From NCBI RefSeq assembly GCF_904846175.1, contig NZ_CAJGZM010000002.1:310001-374000 (forward strand): a DNA stretch of 64,000 bases, read 5' to 3'. This document shows, in pieces, positions 54,027 through 63,059 of this stretch. Source of the DNA: Psychrobacter immobilis. Its GTDB lineage: Bacteria; Pseudomonadota; Gammaproteobacteria; Pseudomonadales; Moraxellaceae. A model generated the notes under the pieces. It was not told the origin of the DNA and ran no database searches. It worked only from the letters and a program-made list of their open reading frames with translations. Every line of letters starts with the position of its first letter. Within the stretch, counting starts at the first letter, position 1. A program made the position numbers and the translations under genes.

Positions 54027-55424
54027 TTAAGCTGCTTTTGGGCTTTGACCAATAGAGCGAAACGCATTTTTTAGATTGCTGTTATGCGCTAGTATTTTTT
54101 GTTCAACCTTAGCATAATCCTGTTTTAACGTTTCTTCAACTTCATGCAAACGATCAGCAAACTCTGTCTTTTTCAGCTCAATGGTTTTAGCTTTTAGCGC
54201 TTGCCATTCTTCGACCGTTTGGGTAAAGGCATCGTATTCAAACTTGATACGATCTTGGAAGCTCTTCATCGTATGAGGAATATCAAGTCCGTTTGCAGTG
54301 GCGTTATCAATCTGCTGTTGGGCTTTTTTGAACTGCATTTGCACTTCAGCATGCTTGATGGTGGTGTCATCAACCGTACGCAATTCACTCGTTAAACCAA
54401 GTTTAGATAAGCCAACAATCAACCATTTAGTTGGATCATATTGCCACCATTTCACGCCATTACGATAGTCGTATTGGAAGAAGTGATGGTAGTTATGATA
54501 CCCCTCACCCCACGTAAAGATAGCAAGGAAGAAGTTATCACGAGCACTATTGGTATCGGTATAAGGACGCGTACCAAACATGTGACAGAGCGAGTTAATA
54601 AAGAAGGTAAAGTGATGGGTCAGTACCAAACGCAGTAGACCTGCCAATACTAATGTGCCCCAAACATCACCGATTAACCAGCCAACTGCAGCGACCATGG
54701 CGACGTTGGTTGCTAGTACCCATAAACCGTAGTATTTGTGCTGAATCTGCAGCACTTTATCTTTGGTTAAATCAGGAATATTTTTATAGTCAAAGCGACC
54801 GCTAGGATAATTGCGTAGCATCCAACCGATATGGCTAAAGAAAAAACCACGCTGTGCTGAATATGGATCTTCCATAAGATCATCAACATGACGGTGATGC
54901 GTACGGTGACCTGATACCCAGTCAAAAGCAGAGCCTTGAACCGCAAGGGTTGAGCCTAGTAATAGGAAGTTTTTTACCAAAGGATGTGCTTTATAGGCAC
55001 GATGCGACAATAGGCGGTGATAGCCTGCGGTAATACTAATACCTGTCCAAACCATAAAGGCACCAAATACACCCCAAACGGGCGCACTAACCTGATGGGT
55101 CATCAAGTACCATGGTGTAATGACAGCAGCAGCAATAGGCGTTGCAATCAGAAAAATCGCTGGAACCAAGTTGATCGGCGACTTTTGGAATTCAAGCTCT
55201 AGAGGATCAATGCCCTCATAATTTTCCACGGCATTGGCGTTTTTATCGCCACTGGTGGTCACCAATTGCGTATCAGCAGCAGCGTCAATTTTACCTTTTT
55301 CGGTATCAAGCCACGTCTTCACGCGCAGCGCTTGAGTGCCAGCATGCTGTATCAGCGTATCACCAGACTTTATAGCGAGACGCAAGCCCTTAAGTGGTAA
55401 GCCTATTACTTTCTTAGCAATCAT
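54027..55424 (-). CDS. Acyl-CoA/acyl-lipid delta-9-type fatty acid desaturase
   Basis: The product has 465 residues. The three histidine boxes are HRLLSH, HRTHHRH and HNYHH, with hydrophobic segments around them (IFLIATPIAAAVITPWYL and others), as in membrane delta-9 desaturases. It adds a double bond to saturated acyl chains. Two parts are longer than usual: about 75 N-terminal residues before the first membrane segment, and about 120 C-terminal residues rich in charged, coiled-coil-like helices. These suggest an extra interaction domain. A DesT-like palindrome is 57 bp upstream. Confidence 0.9.
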   Translation of the reverse strand: MIAKKVIGLPLKGLRLAIKSGDTLIQHAGTQALRVKTWLDTEKGKIDAAADTQLVTTSGDKNANAVENYEGIDPLELEFQKSPINLVPAIFLIATPIAAAVITPWYLMTHQVSAPVWGVFGAFMVWTGISITAGYHRLLSHRAYKAHPLVKNFLLLGSTLAVQGSAFDWVSGHRTHHRHVDDLMEDPYSAQRGFFFSHIGWMLRNYPSGRFDYKNIPDLTKDKVLQIQHKYYGLWVLATNVAMVAAVGWLIGDVWGTLVLAGLLRLVLTHHFTFFINSLCHMFGTRPYTDTNSARDNFFLAIFTWGEGYHNYHHFFQYDYRNGVKWWQYDPTKWLIVGLSKLGLTSELRTVDDTTIKHAEVQMQFKKAQQQIDNATANGLDIPHTMKSFQDRIKFEYDAFTQTVEEWQALKAKTIELKKTEFADRLHEVEETLKQDYAKVEQKILAHNSNLKNAFRSIGQSPKAA

Positions 55425-55727
55425 GTAATATCCCTAACGGTATTAATTTCAGCCTCTATATTACCCTAAAACAAGTATAAAGTGAACACTTATACACTAG
55501 AAAAATATTGCTAAATAACAATAACTTGTATGAGTTATGGGAAGTATTATTGTAAATACCCCATGATTTATCAGCAATTGGGTAAAAGTGTAAGTAGCAA
55601 GACATATATGTAGGTTATCAAAATACACAGGTGACTATTCGGACAATTAATTAACTGGCTTTTTAAGTGGATTTCTAAACACTATTATTCGAATGGTGAG
55701 AGAAAAATGAGTGAGAAATTTACCTGT
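55425..55727. other. Upstream region of the desaturase
   Basis: About 300 AT-rich bases holding the desaturase promoter area and the palindrome at 55481-55498. No gene is visible. Confidence 0.45.
55481..55498. promoter_or_regulatory. DesT-like palindrome upstream of desaturase
   Basis: AGTGAACACTTATACACT has AGTG and CACT arms. From memory it resembles the Pseudomonas DesT operator (AGTGAAC...CTT...ACT). It is 57 bp before the desaturase start, on the promoter side. Confidence 0.35.
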
Positions 55728-56474
55728 TTAGTGCGTAAGAAAATACGTTGGATAATCGGTAATAATGGCATCGACTTGCCATGCAATCAGGTTTTCCATC
55801 GTGTCGCTATCATTGACCGTCCATGCGCTCACCGGTAAGTCATAGCGATGACAGTGGTCAATGACTGCTTGATTCAGAAGCGGGTAGTGAATACCCAGTT
55901 GCACGCAGCCAAGTTGCAGCGCAGTATTAGTCGCCGTTAGTAAGGTCTCAGGCGTACGAATCAGTAGACCACGCGGTATATGTTTTAATAGCTTGTTGCG
56001 TTGCAATCCTGCATGTAGCTCGACATCGAAGCTTGTCAATACGATAGGTAGGCGGGCAAGTGGACTGTCGACTAGCTCTATCATCAAAACCTTGATTAGT
56101 TTACGATAATCTGTGCGCTCGTGAGTCTTAATCTCAAGCTCTATATAATCAAAGCCCTCTAATGCAGGTGCTATATCGGCTAACGGCGTAATTTTATGAC
56201 CAGATTGCTTATTATCTAGCTGCGAGCAACGCTGAATTTCAGCAACGTTTAATTGATCGAGGCGCGACTGCTGTCCGCACAGTCGTTGTAAATTGTCATC
56301 GTGAAAGATCATTAAGTGACCATCAGCACTTAGCTGTACATCGAATTCGACACCGACCAAGCCCGCCGTTTGCAGATTTTGCGCCAGTTCAAAACCTTCT
56401 AAAGTATTTTCTAATGCTTCGCCCCGCGCCCCGCGATGCCCTAGTAAAAGGGTGTTTTTAAAATTTATCATCAT
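55728..56474 (-). CDS. Glycerophosphodiester phosphodiesterase
   Basis: The product has 248 residues, the normal size of cytosolic GDPD enzymes (UgpQ type). The signature GHRGARGEALENTLEGFELA is followed by GVEFDVQLSADGHLMIFHDD (Glu, Asp and His metal/catalytic residues), IELEIKTHE, and SAWTVND near the end. There is no signal peptide. It releases glycerol-3-phosphate from glycerophosphodiesters. It is a single gene. Confidence 0.9.
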   Translation of the reverse strand: MMINFKNTLLLGHRGARGEALENTLEGFELAQNLQTAGLVGVEFDVQLSADGHLMIFHDDNLQRLCGQQSRLDQLNVAEIQRCSQLDNKQSGHKITPLADIAPALEGFDYIELEIKTHERTDYRKLIKVLMIELVDSPLARLPIVLTSFDVELHAGLQRNKLLKHIPRGLLIRTPETLLTATNTALQLGCVQLGIHYPLLNQAVIDHCHRYDLPVSAWTVNDSDTMENLIAWQVDAIITDYPTYFLTH

Positions 56475-56923
56475 TAATAACTATCAAATATTTTATCGCT
56501 ATCATATCGCCTCTGCAAAATTGGGTCTAATACAATTTTTGCCTACGGAATATTCTTTGCCTACGGAATATCTACTCAAGGGTTTTGGCAATTTGAAAAA
56601 TGGATAAGTTAAATGTTGAACAAGCTAAAAATTGAACCAGTCGAAAACTTACGCCATTATTAAAATATGTATTTGTTGCGTTTTTGCAACCAAACCTCGG
56701 TTTTAGGGCGAATGTTGGACGTTATTTGTACATCAATAGGCTACACTGATGACCATTTAAAACAAACACCGTATAATAATGTGGTTTTCAAAACTTGCGT
56801 TATCACTACTATATTAGATATTAAGATTTAAAAATTTAGAGATAATAGTTTGGGCGTAAAATTTGAATGTCAAACACTGTCCGTCAGTGGCGGTACGAAT
56901 CAGGTAATTGGAGCAAAATAAAG
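56475..56923. other. Gene-free stretch with a tandem duplication
   Basis: About 450 bp between divergent genes. It holds the 18 bp tandem duplication at 56538, a GTTGC-GTTTTT-GCAAC hairpin (56675-56690) and a TATAAT near 56772 as a possible -10 for the lipoprotein gene. Confidence 0.4.
56538..56573 (+). repeat. 18 bp tandem duplication
   Basis: TTTGCCTACGGAATAT occurs twice with a period of 18 bp, the units differing only in the last two bases. It is intergenic and probably arose by replication slippage. Confidence 0.7.
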
Positions 56924-57877
56924 ATGAGCGTAGCAAATAAGAGTTTGAGCAAGTGGTATAAAGTTGCTGGTATTGGTATCGCATGTAGTTTGGTGCTTAC
57001 TGGCTGTAACCGCTCAGAAAAAGAAGAGACCACGGAAACAGCAGAGCTAACCGAACAGACCGCTGCCAGTGAAAACGCTGCTGCTACGGCGGTTAGCTGT
57101 GATGATCCTATGGTACAAGATCGCCTCAAATCTGCCTTAAAAAATACGCTCAATCAACAAGCAAAAACCTTGGCTGCAAGCTACGCTAATGATGCTGAAA
57201 TTGGTTTAAATAATGGCGTTGTCACTGAGAAAACCAATGGTATCGTCATCGATGTGCAAAACGCTGCAGTGTTACAAGCTACTAACGATAATGGCATGAC
57301 AACGTGTCAAGCGAGCGTCAGCATGACCTTGCCAAGTGAAGATTTATACCAAGCCAGCCAACTACAAGCAGCTAACAATCAGCCAAGCTTGCAATCACGT
57401 TTAGCCAATGACAATATCCGCATCAATAACAACATGCTCGTTGATGATGCCTTTACTTATGTCGTTGGTACGCAAGGCGGTCAAGTACGTACGCGTATCG
57501 CAGGGCAGCCTGCATTGCTTACTGTGGTATCGGAAGTGGTGGCAGGCTCAGCCTTCCAGTCGGCTTTAGAAGAGCAGCGTGCCCAGCGCACCGCACAAGA
57601 AGCCGAACGCCGCCGTCAAGCTGCGCAAAACAATAGCGAAAACCAAACTCGTCAACCAAGACAAGTAACGCCAGTTACCCCTGTGCGTCCAACTGAACCG
57701 GCTACGCCACCGACTGTCAATCAAAATAGCAGTCAGAACAGTAGCAATCAAAACAATAACCAAGCGGCTGCAACGCCTAGTACTTCAGCGCCTGCGGCTC
57801 CAGCCACACCTAAGTCAGTACCTAAAGATGAAAGTATCGATATGGTAATTATCGAAGATAAAGACGCAACTTATTAA
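56924..57877 (+). CDS. Hypothetical lipoprotein with low-complexity tail
   Basis: The start at ATG 56924 (317 residues) places a lipoprotein signal at the N-terminus, with lipobox LTGC near residue 28; the frame back to 56867 adds a non-signal extension. After an acidic linker there is a ~150-residue domain with DRLKSALKNTLNQQAKTLAA and two Cys that may pair. The last ~110 residues are low-complexity, rich in Gln, Asn, Pro and Thr. I do not recognise the family. It has its own terminator. Confidence 0.72.
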   Translation: MSVANKSLSKWYKVAGIGIACSLVLTGCNRSEKEETTETAELTEQTAASENAAATAVSCDDPMVQDRLKSALKNTLNQQAKTLAASYANDAEIGLNNGVVTEKTNGIVIDVQNAAVLQATNDNGMTTCQASVSMTLPSEDLYQASQLQAANNQPSLQSRLANDNIRINNNMLVDDAFTYVVGTQGGQVRTRIAGQPALLTVVSEVVAGSAFQSALEEQRAQRTAQEAERRRQAAQNNSENQTRQPRQVTPVTPVRPTEPATPPTVNQNSSQNSSNQNNNQAAATPSTSAPAAPATPKSVPKDESIDMVIIEDKDATY

Positions 57878-57928
57878 TTATTAATAACATGTCAGTAGTT
57901 GGTCTTTAATTAGAGAGTTTGAAATAAG

Positions 57929-57963
57929 AAAGCCCGCAACTTATGATAGTTGTGGGCTTTTTT
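57929..57963 (+). terminator. Terminator of the lipoprotein gene
   Basis: AGCCCGCAACT pairs with AGTTGTGGGCT (one G-U) and six T follow. It may also serve the convergent adenosyltransferase gene. Confidence 0.85.
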
Positions 57964-58016
57964 ATTTGCTGGAATCGGTTTTTAGCTATTAATTTTAGAT
58001 GTTAGCAAAGATTAAA

Positions 58017-58616
58017 CTATTTATTCTCAGCGAATTTTTGTAGTACTTGACTGTCCCACAGCACTTCAGAAACTTCCTCAGGGTCGGTGCAAAAACGGGC
58101 GGCGACGAATAACCAGTCCGACAAACGATTGATGAAGCTGACCGCCGTCGGACGAATGGCTTCTGGGCGTTGCTGTTGCAATAGCACTGCTTGACGCTCA
58201 GCACGGCGGCAGACGGTACGTGCCACATGCAATTGACTGACAAGCACTGAGCCCGTCGGTAAGATAAAGTCTTTCAGCGCCGGCAAGGTGCTATTCATCG
58301 CATCAATCTGCTGCTCTAACCATTCAATATGAGCGCTATTCACGCCTTCATATTCTGGCATGGCAAGCTCACCACCGATATTAAATAGCAAATGCTGAAT
58401 AATCACTAACGCTTGAGCAAAGTCGGCTTCTTTATTCGCGTCAGTCGAGGTTTGCGTCAACTGCGCGCGTACCAAACCAATGTGCGAGTTGAGCTCATCG
58501 ATATCACCCATCACGCTAAACAGATTGTCTGCTTTACTTACGCGGCTGCCATCTGCCATACCTGTAGTGCCGTCATCTCCAGTACGTGTGTATATTTTGC
58601 TTAAACGATTGCCCAT
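58017..58616 (-). CDS. Cob(I)alamin adenosyltransferase (PduO type)
   Basis: The product has 199 residues, a normal PduO-type length. The N-terminal ATP-binding signature is IYTRTGDDGTTGMADGSRV and the helical RTVCRRAERQAV holds the conserved Arg residues, followed by FINRLSDWLFVAAR. It transfers the adenosyl group of ATP to cob(I)alamin. No B12-dependent enzyme or other cobalamin gene is visible nearby. It is a single gene with a plus-strand neighbour starting 233 bp away. Confidence 0.92.
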   Translation of the reverse strand: MGNRLSKIYTRTGDDGTTGMADGSRVSKADNLFSVMGDIDELNSHIGLVRAQLTQTSTDANKEADFAQALVIIQHLLFNIGGELAMPEYEGVNSAHIEWLEQQIDAMNSTLPALKDFILPTGSVLVSQLHVARTVCRRAERQAVLLQQQRPEAIRPTAVSFINRLSDWLFVAARFCTDPEEVSEVLWDSQVLQKFAENK

Positions 58617-58849
58617 GTTCGTCTCCTTAACGTTCAGTATCTTTTATCATTGCGAGTGTTAGTTGTGCGCTCATTGTAGTATTTTACGAGCATTTTCGCT
58701 AAGATAATGGGTTAAGTTTTATATTGCTGCTTTTCCTAAGATAATAATCACTTTCAAAGCTTTCATAGCTAGACGTTTTTATTATTTAAGTATGCAGTAT
58801 GGATATGCTCGTTTCATTCTTATACTTTTTATCAAAAGGCTTTTCTACT

Positions 58850-60310
58850 ATGACCACACCTCTTGCAGACGCTATGTCTCAGCTTGCCATTTACGATTCA
58901 CTTAACGGACGCAAGCAGTCATTCAAGCCGCTTGTGGCGGGCAAAGTTGGCATGTATGTGTGCGGGATGACGGTCTATGATTATTGTCATATTGGTCATG
59001 CTCGGATGATGGTTGCCTTTGATATGGCGGTACGATGGCTGAAGCAATTGGGTTATGACGTCAATTATGTGCGTAACATCACCGATATTGATGACAAAAT
59101 CATCACCCGTGCTGCCGAAAATGGCGAAGAGATTGGTGCATTAACCCAGCGTTTTATTACAGCGATGCATGAAGATTTCTCTGCGCTTGGCTGCTTAGCG
59201 CCTGATGCCGAGCCGCGCGCGACCGACCATATCGATGAGATGCAGCAGATGATTGGTAATTTGGTCAGCAATGACTACGCTTATGCGGGTGATAATGGCG
59301 ATGTCTATTATGCGGTCGATAGCTTCCCTGATTATGGTAAATTATCCAAGCGTAATTTGGATGATATGCAAGCGGGCTCACGCGTTGATGTCGAAAATGA
59401 CAAGCGCAATCCGTTTGACTTTGTCTTATGGAAAGCGGCAAAACCTGGTGAGCCACAATGGGCATCGCCATGGGGTCAAGGGCGTCCCGGTTGGCATATT
59501 GAATGCTCGGCGATGTCGACCAAATGTCTTGGTAATACCTTTGATATTCATGGCGGCGGTCATGATTTACAGTTTCCGCATCATGAAAATGAGATAGCGC
59601 AATCTGAAGCGGCGACGGGCTGCGAGTACGCGCGTAATTGGATGCACGTTGGCTTTATTAATGTCGATGGCGAAAAGATGTCTAAATCTTTGGGTAACTT
59701 TGCCACCATTCGTGACGTCATCAAGCATTTTCATCCTGAAACGCTGCGCTTTTTCTTACTATCAAGTCATTATCGCAGCCAAGTAAATTTCTCGGACAAA
59801 GCTTTAGATGAAGCACATAATAGCCTAAGTAGATTGTATCAAGCATTAAAGGCTGCTGAGCAACAAAAAGGGCAGGAACTCGCCATCAATGATGAGCTGA
59901 TAACCGCTGCGTATAGTAGTGCCGCCGGACAAGATTTTATCAAAGCCATGAATGATGACTTTAATAGCTCAACGGCAATCAGTGTATTGTTTGGGCTGGC
60001 GCGTGATATCAATAAAGCAATCAAAGCTGAAAATGTAGAGGATGCATGGCAATTGGCGCAGCAGCTTAAAGCCTTGGCGCAGACATTAAATATATTGCAG
60101 CTGCCCGTACAGCAGTTTTTACAAGCGGTCATCGGTGAGGCGCAAGCAGACGGTTTAACCGATGCCGCTATCGATGGATTAATTATTGAGCGTGCGGATG
60201 CTAAAACCAATAAAAACTTCGCCCGTGCTGACGAGATACGCGAGCAGTTAAAAAATGCAGGTATTGAACTTGAAGACAGCCGTGCGGGTACCACTTGGCG
60301 CCGCGCATAA
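58850..60310 (+). CDS. cysS: Cysteinyl-tRNA synthetase
   Basis: The start at ATG 58850 (486 residues) is preferred, where [16 protein letters not shown] begins; the frame to 58799 is not needed. Class I motifs are HIGH ([11 protein letters not shown]) and KMSKS ([10 protein letters not shown]); the zinc ligands include the Cys of VCGMTVYD, and Cys and His in HIECSAMS and [12 protein letters not shown]. It charges tRNA-Cys. The C-terminal helical anticodon domain is complete. Confidence 0.95.
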   Translation: MTTPLADAMSQLAIYDSLNGRKQSFKPLVAGKVGMYVCGMTVYDYCHIGHARMMVAFDMAVRWLKQLGYDVNYVRNITDIDDKIITRAAENGEEIGALTQRFITAMHEDFSALGCLAPDAEPRATDHIDEMQQMIGNLVSNDYAYAGDNGDVYYAVDSFPDYGKLSKRNLDDMQAGSRVDVENDKRNPFDFVLWKAAKPGEPQWASPWGQGRPGWHIECSAMSTKCLGNTFDIHGGGHDLQFPHHENEIAQSEAATGCEYARNWMHVGFINVDGEKMSKSLGNFATIRDVIKHFHPETLRFFLLSSHYRSQVNFSDKALDEAHNSLSRLYQALKAAEQQKGQELAINDELITAAYSSAAGQDFIKAMNDDFNSSTAISVLFGLARDINKAIKAENVEDAWQLAQQLKALAQTLNILQLPVQQFLQAVIGEAQADGLTDAAIDGLIIERADAKTNKNFARADEIREQLKNAGIELEDSRAGTTWRRA

Positions 60311-60364
60311 AGCATGTCGTCCATCTAACTAATGGTATCCATTAATGGTTTTACTCATAAATTA

Positions 60365-60390
60365 AGTCAGCTTAGCGCTGGCTTTTTTTT
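60365..60390 (+). terminator. Terminator of cysS
   Basis: AGTCAGC pairs with GCTGGCT (one G-U) around a 5-base loop and a run of eight T follows. Confidence 0.75.
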
Positions 60391-60619
60391 GTTCATTGCA
60401 TTAGCTTAAGCTTATATTAACCCTTAATTTTAATAACTAATTTCACTAATCAGCCTAGAAACTTATCGTATGAAACATTTTCCTCAGTCCTTGATTGCTA
60501 AAAATATCCAAGTTCACAATACAGGCGATATTGGCGACACTGATTTTTCTAGTTTTAGGAGCTTTGAGAACTTTGAAAGTTGTGAGAGTTTGAATACTGT
60601 TCAGGGTAAGCGTAAATTA

Positions 60620-62545
60620 ATGGCGAGGCATTTGAGCATACGCCATTTTATTATCAGTATCTCCGTTATTATCCTAAGCATTGTCTATCTGCCTGCTTAT
60701 GCCGCTAGCAGTGTCAACGCTGTGCTTGATGAAAACTCAGCTAAAAATTCAGCTACCAGTTCTGCTACTAATAATCAAAATGAAGCAACTGCGCCCGTCA
60801 CTGCCGCACCAGAGAATGTCGTTGATTATGCATCGCAAAGCATTGATAAGCTGAAAAGAGAAGGGATTAGCCCGCTTGAGAAAAAGACGGTGCAGCAGGC
60901 AGGCGTGTTACAGGGCGATTCTGGTCTGACAGGCGATTATAACGAAAGCTATTATGCGTTAAATAAGCTCAATGTAGGCTTGCCGCCACTATCTGAGCCA
61001 CCGAATTTATCGACACCATTGGCAACGTTAGAGTTTTTTCAATCAGCGGTCATGAAGCAGCAATATGACTTGGCCGCTTATGCGCTCAATATGAACTTGA
61101 TTGATAAGGAGTTGCAGCCTAACCAAGCGATGGAGCTTGCCAAACAGCTTGATTTTTTATTGGTAGAGAGAAAGCTCTATGTGTTTGATAAGCTGCCTGA
61201 CCGTCCTGACGGTTTGATTGAACCGCCGCTTGGTAGCACGAATAGTATCCAAGGTATTCCTAGGCGCTCAATCCAATTGGGCTATATCGATTATCGCGAG
61301 CGCCGTGTACCGATACATCTTGAGCGCGTGCGCATCGATGACAATGCGCCTTTTTGGGTGTTTTCCGCGCAGACGGTGTCTAATATCAATAAGTTATACG
61401 AGCAATATCAGCCCGCAAAGTTTGAGCGCTATTTGCCCGACTGGACCAAATTAAAAGTCTTTGGCATTGCTATTTGGGAATTTATAGCACTATTCATGTT
61501 CTTTTCTTTTACCATGGGCGCCGGTTGGTTACTTAGTAAAGCGGCTGGTAAATTGCTGAATTGGTATGTTTTAGACAAAGAGGGCAATCGACTTGGTACT
61601 GTTCATCACAACGGGGTAGAGGATTTGGTTAATAAGCTGACCGTACCTTTGACTTTTACCATCAGTTTCTCCTCTGTTTATACATTGGTATCGGGCGGCC
61701 TTCCTTATCTAGATGCCTTAGCCTCATCGACACGCCCCATTATTTGGATTGGCTTGGTGTTTAGCACCATGTGGCTTGGTATTCGTGCCATTAATTTTTT
61801 TGCCAATCGTTATAAAGATTTTCAAATAGAAAATTTAAGCGAAGCGCAGTTTGATAAAGGTCGCAGCCGTCGCACTTATGTGTCTATCTTTCGCCGTGTC
61901 TTTATCTTTGTGATGATTTTGGGCGGAATTTGGATAGGACTGAGTGAATTTACCAATATTGATGGTTTAGGTAAAACCCTACTCACTTCAGCAGGGATTG
62001 CGGGCGCGGTGATAGGTATTGCTGCGCAGCCTATTTTGGGAAATATTATCGCAGGTATGCAAGTTGCGATTACCCAGCCTGTGCGTATTGGCGATACGGT
62101 GATGATGGAAGGTGAGTGGTGCACGATTGAGGATTTGGGTTACACCTATGCGGTACTAAAGACGTGGGATGAGCGCCGCTTAATTGTGCCCATGCGGCAT
62201 TTTATTACTGAGATTGTCGAGAACTGGTCGCATACCGAATCGCATCAAACCTCGGTGATTTATTTATATGTCGATTACGGTGCCGATATTGACGCCATTC
62301 GGCAAAAATATATCGAGCTTGTAAAAGACAATGCGCTATGGGACAGTGAAATTGAGCCTGAGTTGTTTACCGTCTCGGTATCAGAAACCACCATTAAACT
62401 GCGTTGTAGTCAAGCGTCTGATAACCCTCTCAATGCTTGGACACTCGAATGTGAAGTGCGTGAGCAGATGCTGAGCTATTTATATAGCGAACAAAAAGAA
62501 TATTTGCCGGCTGAGCGTTTGATAGTCAAAAATAGTGCTGATTAA
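60620..62545 (+). CDS. MscS-type mechanosensitive channel, large form
   Basis: The preferred start is ATG 60620 (641 residues), because a signal peptide follows directly (IISISVIILSIVYLPAYA); the frame open to 60470 adds a polar, Ser-rich extension of 50 residues. After a periplasmic region of about 220 residues come several membrane segments. The MscS core is ITSAGIAGAVIG-like with AAQPILGNIIAGMQVAITQP, IGDTVMMEG and PMRHFITEIVENWS. It opens under membrane tension and releases solutes in osmotic downshock. It is larger than minimal MscS (about 286 residues). Confidence 0.87.
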   Translation: MARHLSIRHFIISISVIILSIVYLPAYAASSVNAVLDENSAKNSATSSATNNQNEATAPVTAAPENVVDYASQSIDKLKREGISPLEKKTVQQAGVLQGDSGLTGDYNESYYALNKLNVGLPPLSEPPNLSTPLATLEFFQSAVMKQQYDLAAYALNMNLIDKELQPNQAMELAKQLDFLLVERKLYVFDKLPDRPDGLIEPPLGSTNSIQGIPRRSIQLGYIDYRERRVPIHLERVRIDDNAPFWVFSAQTVSNINKLYEQYQPAKFERYLPDWTKLKVFGIAIWEFIALFMFFSFTMGAGWLLSKAAGKLLNWYVLDKEGNRLGTVHHNGVEDLVNKLTVPLTFTISFSSVYTLVSGGLPYLDALASSTRPIIWIGLVFSTMWLGIRAINFFANRYKDFQIENLSEAQFDKGRSRRTYVSIFRRVFIFVMILGGIWIGLSEFTNIDGLGKTLLTSAGIAGAVIGIAAQPILGNIIAGMQVAITQPVRIGDTVMMEGEWCTIEDLGYTYAVLKTWDERRLIVPMRHFITEIVENWSHTESHQTSVIYLYVDYGADIDAIRQKYIELVKDNALWDSEIEPELFTVSVSETTIKLRCSQASDNPLNAWTLECEVREQMLSYLYSEQKEYLPAERLIVKNSAD

Positions 62546-62582
62546 GTTCGGCTAATTTTAATCATTTTTTAACGGCTTGAAC

Positions 62583-62631
62583 TTATTTGGAAAGTTTCTC
62601 AAAGATAAGTTTTTGAAAACTTTCCAAATAA
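62583..62631. repeat. Perfect 15 bp inverted repeat
   Basis: TTATTTGGAAAGTTT (62583-62597) and AAACTTTCCAAATAA (62617-62631) are exact reverse complements around a 19-base loop. It lies 38 bp after the channel gene and could be a terminator-like or regulatory hairpin; there is no T tract. Confidence 0.65.
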
Positions 62632-62649
62632 ATATAAATTATCAAAGAA

Positions 62650-62685
62650 CCTTATATTATTAAATGACCTTAGATTATTAAATGA
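62650..62685 (+). repeat. 18 bp tandem duplication upstream of guaB
   Basis: CCTTATATTATTAAATGA and CCTTAGATTATTAAATGA are adjacent, differing at one base. Confidence 0.7.
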
Positions 62686-62758
62686 CAGTGCCATCATATC
62701 ATCGTATTAATATAGCAAAATAAGCTGACAAATATGTTATGCGTAGGCTTGCCTTATT

Positions 62759-62767
62759 TGTTATAAT
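62759..62767 (+). promoter_or_regulatory. Possible extended -10 promoter of guaB
   Basis: TG-T-TATAAT (62759-62767) matches an extended -10. No good -35 is present. It would give a 5' leader of about 285 bases before guaB, in which I see no other gene. Confidence 0.4.
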
Positions 62768-63059
62768 ATGGCGTTATTTTTAAGGGATAATTCAGTTATT
62801 AAGCATCGTGTAATCAGACTTTAGGAGGTTTAGAGGCGCTGTATTGGCAAATCTACTTACTAATCGTTTTATTACTACTGATAAATAGATAACGTGCCGA
62901 GCGAATGTTGGTGTTTAGAGTTTGTTCCTCATGGTTTTCTCATAATCTAACGGCTTTATCTTTATTTGCATTTTAGCCTACCGTTTTTGACAAAACGTTC
63001 GTTTATTGACTTAATACTGCATTGCCCACCCATCAAAATAACCACCACTAGGGGTCTGT

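Noticed and set aside
59839-60324. 161-codon frame antisense to cysS
   Set aside because: Opposite the conserved cysS frame; composition is shadow-like.
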